64,000 nt of DNA. It comes from Cervus elaphus. Its lineage: Eukaryota > Chordata > Mammalia > Artiodactyla > Cervidae. The stretch's first letter is position 1. Every line of letters begins with the position of its first letter. Below are positions 24,301 to 33,300 of the stretch, one piece after another. A model generated the notes under the pieces. The model searched no databases, was not told where the DNA came from, and saw nothing but the letters and a program-made list of their open reading frames with translations. Position numbers and translations under genes: made by a program. The stretch spans positions 6,639,001-6,703,000 of the forward strand of contig NC_057820.1 in assembly GCF_910594005.1 (NCBI RefSeq), written 5' to 3'.

Positions 24301-27300
24301 CCAGGCTCCCCTGTCCCTCACCATCTCCCAAAGTTTGCCCAAGTTCATGTCCATTGCATCGGTGATGCCATCCAGCCATCTCATCATCCTCTGATGCCTC
24401 TTCTCCTTCTGCCCTCAGTCTTTCCCAGCATCAGGGACTTTTCCAGTGAATTGGCTGTTCACATCAGATGACCAGAATACTGGAGTTCATCTTCAGCATC
24501 AGTCCTTCCAACAAGTATTCAGGGTTGATTTCCCTTAAGATTGACTGATTTGATCTCCTTGCTGTCTGAGGGACTTTCAGGAGTCTTCTCCAGCACCACA
24601 GTTGGAAGGCATCAGTTCTTTGGTATTCCACCTTCTTTACGGTCCAACTCTCACAACTGTACGTGACTGCTGGGAAGACCATAGCTCTGATGATACAGAC
24701 CTTTGTTGACAGAGTAATGTCTCTGGTTTCCACCACACTGTCTAGATTTGTCATAGCTTTCCTTCTAAGAAGCAGTCGTCTTCTGATTTCATGACTACAG
24801 TCACCATCCGCAGTGATTTTAGAGCCAAGAAGAGGAAATCTGTCATTACTTCCACCTTTTCCACTTCTATTTGCCATGAAATAATAGGGCCAGATGCCAT
24901 GGTCTTTTTTTTTTTTTTTTAATCTGGCTCTTTAACTCTTCTCCTTCACGCTCATCAAGAGGCTCTTTAGTTTCTCTTTGCTTTCTGCCATTAGAGTGGT
25001 ATCATCTGCATGTCTAAGGTTGTTGATATTTCTCCGTCCTATCTTGACTCCAGCTTGTAACTCATCCAGCCAGGCGTTTCTCATGATGTGCTCAGCATAT
25101 AGGTTAAACAAACAGGGTGACAGCAGACAGCCCTGTCATACTCCTTTCTCAGTCTTGAACCAATCAGTTGTTCCATACAGGATTCTACCGGTTGCTTCTT
25201 GACCTGCATACAGGTTTCTCAGGAGACAGGTAAGATGGTCTGGTACTCCCATCTCCTTAAGAGCTTTCCACAGTTTATGATGATCCACACAGTCAAAGGC
25301 TTTGGTGTAGTCAGTGAAACAGAGGTGGATGTTTTTCTGGAATTAACCTAGCTTTCTCTATGCTCCAGCAAATGTTGGCAATTTGATTTCTGGTTCCTCT
25401 TCCTTCTCTAAACCCAACTTGGACATCTGGAAGTTCTTGGTTTGCATAATGCTGAAGCTTAGCATGCAAGATTTTAAGCATGACCTTACTAATGTGGGAG
25501 ATGGATGCAGCTGTCTGATGGTTAGCACATTCTTTAGTACTACCCTTCTTGGGAATTGGGATGAAGATTGACCTTTTCCAGTCCCGTGGCCATTGGAATC
25601 TGCAGTTACTTTTGCAACAACCTAAATAAAATGTTTTTTATTAAGGTATGCGTGTAATTATTTAGACATTGCTGTTGTAAACTTTATAGGCTCTTAAGTA
25701 TGATGTGAACGTAACTTTTTTGCGTGCGCTAGAAAAGCAGATTTGTATGGCTTGCTTTATTGTGATAGCTGCTTTGTTGCAGTGTCTGGAACTTGGCCTG
25801 CAGTCGTCTCTGAGGTCTGCCTGTACTGTATTTCTCTTGTCTTTATGCATTTGCTGTCTCTGTAACATGCGTGTGTTGGCTGACTTCTGCTTGTTTCTAT
25901 TTCCATTCCAGTTAAAATGTCACTTTGTGTGCGACCCCCTCTCCCTCAGGCCACAACCACCCTTACTATATTCCCGGAAGAGCATTTATCGTATAATTGT
26001 TTACTTTTGTCTCTTTGTTATCCCACTAGAATCGGTGAGGCGAGTGAATGCAAATATAGCTCACTGAAGTGTGTTTGTAATATGAAGTTTTATATTCCAT
26101 GCAGTCTGCCTCAACGTCCTGAAAGTTTTTAAGTTTTAGAACATGAGGTAGTCTGTGCATTGAGGTACCTTCCGAGATCTTTTAGGTCACTTTTTAGAAG
26201 CTGTTTTATTTTTTAATTATGAGCTATTCAACTTTACAGGAAAAAAAGATTCAATAAACTGTAAATCTTACATTGTCTTCCTTTAAAGATGTCTGTCTGT
26301 AATTACTTGGCCCAGTGAAGATACAGAGGTTCTGACCTGCTGCTGTTGTTAAACTCCGGTAGAGATCAGGGAATCTGTGATTTAAGAAAAAGAATCAGTC
26401 TTTTTCAGTTAAAATATCAGGAGAAGTGTGCATTTAAATCTCTTAAGTATATTGGGGTCTTGATAAACCCTTTTTGATTGACCAGTTTTTTCTTTTAAAC
26501 ATGCAGTGACAAAACATTAAAATGTATATACCGACGTTTGTCCAATTAGTGTTTCTCACTGAGTTTATAAATATTTCCCTCGTTTATTCTGACTTCAATA
26601 GTTTACATACTTTTACTTACCTTTACTTCCTAATTTCCATGTACCTGTGTAATGATGCTAATTGTCTTTTTTTTTTTTTACTGAATTGATTGTATCATAG
26701 GCTTTTTGATATCTCTGTCCAGATGGACTGTTGCTAGTTTTCCCAGTTTTTGCTGTTGCATACTGAAAATTGATGTTCTCAATTTTGCTCTTAATATTTT
26801 TCAGCTCTGCCATTGTCATTGTAGTCAATTTCTCATTTTACCGTTGTTGTATAGTGTTTTAAAAACTTCTTTTAAGGTATGCCATGAAACCTGATGTTTT
26901 CATTTTTAGTGAAATGGAATTCACATTAAATCTATTTTTAAAGGGTACAAATCGGTGGTTTTAATATATTTACAAGGTTGGCAGCCACTGCCACCATCAA
27001 ATTAGAGACATCTTCATTAAACCAAAAAGAAGCCATATACTCATTAGGAGTCATTCCTCATTCCTCTTTGTCCCCAGCCCCTGGCAACCAGTAATCCACT
27101 TTGTCTGTCTTTTCTGCCTATTTTGGACATTTTGTATAAATGAAATTACCTAATATATGGTCTTTTGTGTCTGACTTTTTCATTTAGCACTGTGTTTTCA
27201 AGGTTCATCCCTGCTGTAGCGTTTATCAGTACTTTGTAGCTGCGTCCTATTTATACTAAATTTTGTTTATCCACTCATTCATTGGTGAACATTTGGATTG

Positions 27301-30300
27301 TTTCCACTTTGGGGGTATTATGAGTAATGCTGCTGTGAACATTTGTTTGCAAGTTTTTCTATGAGCATGTGTTTTCACTTCCCTTGGATATGCACCTAGG
27401 ATAGTAATTTTGGGTTATAGGCTGACTCTAACTCTTCGAGGAACTACCAAACTGTTCAGTAATTTTCTTGATAATTTTTACTTAGACAATTTGGTAGGAG
27501 AATGAAGGTTACAATTCTAATATTCAGTATTTCCTTCCTGTAAGAATTGACTTACTATCATGTTCTTATAAAGAAAATTTCAAAGACTTGTTTATTGAAT
27601 ATCCTTGTAAGTGTCTCTGTTAAGTGAACAGTGTCCTACCTAAGGATGAAGTTAGTTGTCATGTTTTATAGAAATTCTTTAGTTTTCCTCATTTTCAGAC
27701 TGAAGGATCTGTTCATATTCCATTGGACCATACACATGCGTAAGTTTTCATAGAGTCTGTCTTTTAATTATTAATCTGTTCTCTGTTGGATTGCTTCTCT
27801 TGCAGGGTTTTGACTCTGGGAGGAGGGCTGCCTTATTTGGAGCACCTTAATCTCTCTGGTTGTCTTACTGTAACTGGTGCGGGCCTGCAGGACTTGGTTT
27901 CAGCATGTCCTTCTCTAAATGATGAATACTTTTACTACTGTGACAACATTAACGGTAATGCCTTTTTTAACAATGAGATAATTTTGGAGGAGTTGATTTA
28001 ACACTTTTTAACAGTTCTGATAATACTTAGGATTTCTGTTGTGTTTTCTAGATTTCAAATTACCACACATTTTTGTAATTTGAGATTTAGTCCTTTTCTA
28101 AACGTGAGCTTTTCTTATGGAGAGAGATTTCAGCTATCCATTCTACCAGATTTTAGAAATATGTAATAGTTTAATCAATCCAGAGGGGCAAGTTTTTGTA
28201 GAATTACTAAAGTTCTTATAAAATTTTGGGAGTTTCTTCTAGTGAAAGAGCACTCATTAACGGTAGAGGTACTGATGTTCTAGGTAACACCCAGTTCTTA
28301 GGGATGGTAGTCAGTTTTCTTATAGGGCAAGAAAGCTTCATAGTATAGTAGAAAAAGGAGGACTTGGGTGATGTGAGCTTCTCAGGGACCCTGAGTCTGG
28401 TTCCAGATAAACCTCTTGGAAGATGGAGGAGGATGGTGAGTGTGGTAATGGGAAGAGACTGAGGTGCTTTAAATGTGACTAAAATCCCTATAGTATTTTG
28501 GAGATGGAGTCCTGCACTTTCTTTAACAGCATCAGGTAAATATTTCTTGATGTTTTGTTTTGTTATGTTTTTTTTAAGCCTATTCCTACCCTGCAGAGGG
28601 ACTGTTTAATGTGCTTTTTCAAAGTACATTCACTGCCCTGTTGGTCATCTGGTAATCGCTGGTGGACCCTGCAATTCAGAAATCCTGAAGCATAAGCAAA
28701 TCAACCTCCTATATTTCTAACTGGGAAAAGTTTACATGGTTCAGATTCTGCTGTGTCTTTTTACATCATATATTGTTATTTTTGAGAGTCCAGTTTCATC
28801 TTAAGATCATGGGAAGGTCAACTGAGTTTCTCTCAGGCAGAGAACTGGACAGAGGCCAGGAAGACTTAGAGGAATGGTATCTTCTTGAATGGCAGCCTAG
28901 TAGGCAGAGAAGTTAGCAAATCTACTGTTTCTCAGATGAGGTTTTTCTTAAATATATATATAGGAAGAGATTTCTGGAATCACATTGGTGATGCAGGAGA
29001 TGACCTCCTGTGTTCTGGAAATAGCAGCTCTAAGTTGGAGCATTTCTTTGCTCTTCACTGCCTGTGGTATATGATAAGAATGGTGAAAGTGAATGTCACA
29101 TTGGTTGCAACCTGCTAAGTGTGTGAAAGAAAGTGTGAGTGCTGTGGTGGTGCGTTTGCTTCTTCGGGAGCTTGGGAAGAGTTTTACTTATTCATTTTTT
29201 TTGTATAGTTATGTCATTGTAGTTTCACCATTGTATTTACTAAGGCTTATGTATTATGAGAAGTAATCAATAAGCGATTATTTTTTGTAGGAAAAATATC
29301 TTAATTGGTAGTGTAATACATTTGATTTGTCTACGTTGATTTCACCATAGGTTATACTTATGGGAATAAATCTTCGAACCTAATTTGTTATACTTATTTT
29401 GGGGTATGTAGATATTATTGGCTTGGTGGGGGGATTGGGTTTCACTTCATTTTTATGACCTGCCTGCTTCTTTTGCATGTATATTTTTTAAAACTTGTTA
29501 GTATGTTAGAAATTCTTTCATTTTGACCTATTTTGAATATATAAATATTAAAGTGTTCCAGAGGAGGTGCTATATTCCTTTTGTTGAATGTTTGTTGAAT
29601 TCTTTTGTTAAGATTTTTTTTTTTTTTATAAAATAAGTGGTAATTTTCAATAAGCCAATTTTAATGAACATATCTGTCTTTAAAGGGTTTGAAACAAAAT
29701 AGACAGTGCTTGTATAATCGAATACCAAGTCTCCTTTTACAGCTTCTTAAAGCATGATTTGGGGGAAATGGAAATCCTTTAAAATTTACAGGGTGACTTG
29801 TCATATGAATTTATAATATGTTCCAGAGTTCCAGCCAGTTGCTCTTAAAGCAGTACTCCAGATAACAGTCTTTTCCTTAAAGGATATTTTGACAACCTAG
29901 AAAGTGTTAAATAAAGTTGCCTTGTTTCCAGTTTTGCAAGATGACATGGGATTGATCCAGTATCTTTCATTACAGTTCAGCTTGTATAGTAAATATTTAG
30001 TGACTGTGTAATGGCTCCCTTTTTATTATTATTGTTATTAGTTTTGAAAGTAGCCAATATTTTTATACATGTTCTTAGACTAATAGGGGGCATATTCAGG
30101 TAACACATTTTATTTTAATATTTGAGAATAACACAGTGAAAATTCATTTTGTCAAGAGTTTATTTCCATAGTTAACTACCAGGTTACTACTAAAAGAAGT
30201 AAATACTGATAAATAATGTTCATTAAATAAATGATAAATGAAGCAAAATTTTCTGTTTCCTAAGCCTTAGCAGAGATTTTGGAGAAGATTAATTATCAAG

Positions 30301-33300
30301 CATTGTCTCCTGTGAGCAAGACACTATACTAAGCATTGACATAAAATGACATTTTTGTTCTTCTGAATTTTGTTCTTCATGACATTTAAATTTGTTTTTT
30401 GATTGACAAAAAAGTTAAGATTTAAGTATAAAGAAGACTTCTTAGCCTTGACATTTAAAAAATTCTTTGTCGTTTAAGAAGCAGTAGATGGAATTGTATA
30501 ATTTTAGAGCTCTGAAGAACATCTGAACAATGATGGCACATAAGCTTTTTGTACTGATTTGCATTTCAGTGTATGTTTATGAATTAAGAGAGGTTAGCTC
30601 ATAGTAGGTGACACAGTCTCAGATGATTTGCTCTCTTATGTTTCTAATTTAAGTTAAAAGGAACTTTAAAGGTAAGTGAAGGTAAGTGCAGATACACAGC
30701 ATAAATAATGTGCTTAAAATCTAAGAAAAACAAATAATTCAGTAATAAAAATTTGGGAAGATAATGATAGCTAACATTATAGCTCTTCTTTTCTAGTATT
30801 TTAAAGAACGTTTTCTTATGAAATTTATTTTTACCATGCATTTAAATATTTTATTTGATGATTATGCAGATGTTATTTTTCTGTTTATTATCCTCTACTG
30901 TAACTTAGCCCTCATATATTATAACCATTGGGTTGTTTTTTAAATCTCACATCAAGATCGGTATTTACTGGTGATAAGTCCAGTGTTTACCTTTTGAACT
31001 CCATGTCTATGTAAGTGCATCTAGAGATCCTTGGCAACCCAGCATATCTTAGTCCTATTTCTTTCTAATTCTACCTCGCTTTTTCTGTGGCCTGTTTATT
31101 CTCCTGTCCATTTATTCCCTTTTCTGAACAGCCCTCTGATACTGAAGCATCTTAAGTGTTTACATTGCTTATGACTTTTATGCTTTGGAAATTGCTGTTC
31201 ACCCCTGTTTCCAATAGTATGAAACTAACTTAAAAACAGTGGTTGTCTTTACCTTTGCTTTGCTGTAGGCTTTCAACAAAATAAAATCCATTCATGGATG
31301 AATCCACTTTTATGGATTATTAGGATCAGCCATCTGGAATATCATTGACCTTTCAATGGGGTTGTAGTTTTGAGGTAGTGTTACAGTTATTGGCTAAGTA
31401 CAGTTATGCCCTTAGATTTCCATTGAAACTCAGACAGATATCCTAGTGTGTGTTTGAGAAAGGGAGCCCATTTTATATCAGTATGAGCAATAACTTTGTG
31501 ACGAATAAGGAGAAACTGACAGGTATCAGGAAAGGGTTATTTTCTACCTAATGTAGGGCACGTATTTTAATTTCTGCATTTTCCTTCCTCTATTAGCCCT
31601 ACTGCCATCCCTGAGACTTTGAGAGCAAAGCGACTCAGGTCTCCAGGGTAAACACTGAGGATACTGGGCCTCTGTGTTTTGGCGAGAACAATGAAAAACT
31701 GTGTGGTATAGGCTTTCCGCGAAGATATTGCAAGTTTGGTTCCAGAGCACCATAATAAAGGAACATTGCAATAAAGTGAGCCACATGAATATTTTGGTTT
31801 CCCAGTGTATGTAGAAGTTATGTCTGCACTATACTGTAGTCTATTAAGTGCAATAGCTTTATGTCTAAAAAAGCAATGTACATAATTTAAAAGATGCTAG
31901 CCATAAAAAAAACATGCTAGCCATCATCTGAGCCTTCAGAAGAATAGTCATGTAGTACATTAAAGATCACTGACTATAACAAATGTCATGATAATGAAAA
32001 AGCTTGAATATTGTGAGAGTTACCAAAATGTGACACAGAGACAGCTCAGTTCAGTTCAGTTGCTCAGTCGTGTCCGACTCTTTGCGACCCCATGAACTGC
32101 AGCATGCCAGGCCTCCCTATCCATCACCAACTTCCGGAGTCCACCCAAACCCATGTCCATCGAATTGGTGATGCCATGCAACCATCTCATCCTCTGTCGT
32201 CCCTTTCTCCTCCTGCCTTTAATCTTTCCCAGCATCAGGGCCTTTTCCAATGAGTCAGCTGTTGCTTCAACATGAGACAAGGAGGGAGCAAATGCTGTTG
32301 GAAATAGTGTCAGTAGACGAGCTCAGTGCAGGGTGGCCACAGACTTTTAGTTTGTGAAAAATGCAGTATCTGCTAAGTACAGTAAAGCAGATCACAGTTA
32401 AATGGAATATACCTGTGTTTGGAAAAGAACAAATTTTTTGAGTGGCATCCTTGATCCACTTGGCTCCTACGAGGCTCCCTTTTATTGTCTCTCTTGCAAA
32501 CCAGTAGATACTTTATTTCATTGCTTTCAGCCATTGCTTAGGACTTTTTCCTAGGCCACTTTTGATTTCAGTATAAAATTTCTTCTTTACCTTTCTGTCC
32601 TTTTAAAGAAAATAGGAGTATAGACATTTTAAAGTATTATAGGGAGTTTAATTTTGGAGCACTGCACCGAAGTCTCCATGTCTCTTTCCTCATATTTCTC
32701 CCTTTCAGAAAAGTTAGAATTATACACTGAGAAAATGATAGTTAGATGTGTTTTTGTAAAAGCTGCCAGTATAAGCATTCCGTCACAGGGACTGTGTCAG
32801 GGCGGGGCAGCGGTAGTGAGGTAGGGCCTTGGGTCTCCGAGAAAGGTGCCCCTCAGCGACTGGCAGGCTGAGCAGTGACCAGAGTAAGGGGGAAGGGAAG
32901 CGGACTCAGAAAGGAAGGTGGGGAGTATCAGTTAAAGCTGAAAATGTGTTCAAAGGGAATACCTGGTCAAATGTTGTCAGTGTGAGAAGATTTTCAAGCC
33001 AGAGGATTCCTTCCTAGGGCGTTTCGAATATCTGATAACACGCACTAAGAGATTTCATTTTGACTCTGTGATTAAGATTGCTAGATTGTGTCTTACTTTA
33101 AGAGAAAATAATCTTAACAAAAGTGCTGCTTTGTGAATTTTAAATTTTGACACATTCGTCTTTTTATTTTAGAAGAACACATTTTAATTTTGATTAAGTA
33201 AAAAATAGGCTTTGTGGTAATTCAGTTTTATATTTAAAATGATTTGAGACTTAAAGTTACAGAAAATTTTAAACATATAAACATGATACAGTGAAGCCTA

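Larger units (their letters stand above)
22827..25623 (-). mobile_element. Mariner element (Hsmar2-like), disrupted
   Basis: On the - strand: terminal repeat AGGTTGTTGCAAAAGTAACT at 25603-25622, then, after the BovB insertion, 5' UTR (24241-24106) and transposase pieces in 23890-23531 and 23248-22827, with text such as [20 protein letters not shown] and [20 protein letters not shown]. It is cut off after about residue QLQK, so the C-terminal catalytic part is missing. Stops and shifts make it dead. SINEs at 23249-23530 and about 23895-24105 and a BovB at 24242-25596 interrupt it. Confidence 0.85.
21481..25823 (+). mobile_element. Tigger1 DNA transposon, interrupted by mariner
   Basis: Pogo-type Tigger1. 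The left terminus TAGGCATATCTTGTTTTATT and right terminus GAGGTCTGCCTG are inverted-repeat ends, each next to a TA dinucleotide (21479-21480 and 25824-25825). The first 1.34 kb (21481 to about 22818) follows the element through the start of its transposase (fragments such as [24 protein letters not shown] text in 22204-22473), with shifts and stops. The last 0.2 kb (25624-25823) is its 3' end. The 2.8 kb between belongs to later insertions, and part of the Tigger interior is deleted. Confidence 0.88.
16158..27805 (+). other. FBXL5: FBXL5 intron 9
   Basis: An 11.6-kb intron dominated by repeats: Bov-tA SINEs at about 16690-16880 and 18882-19171, L1 remnants at about 17525-17905, 18585-18880, 19430-21010 and 26920-27470, a CHR SINE at 17938-18058, and a nested Tigger1/mariner/BovB block at 21481-25823. 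No other gene is evident. Confidence 0.85.

Noticed and set aside
24464..24877. 137-residue reading frame on the - strand as a host gene
   Set aside because: It is the end of the BovB reverse transcriptase ORF, within a 5'-truncated insertion.
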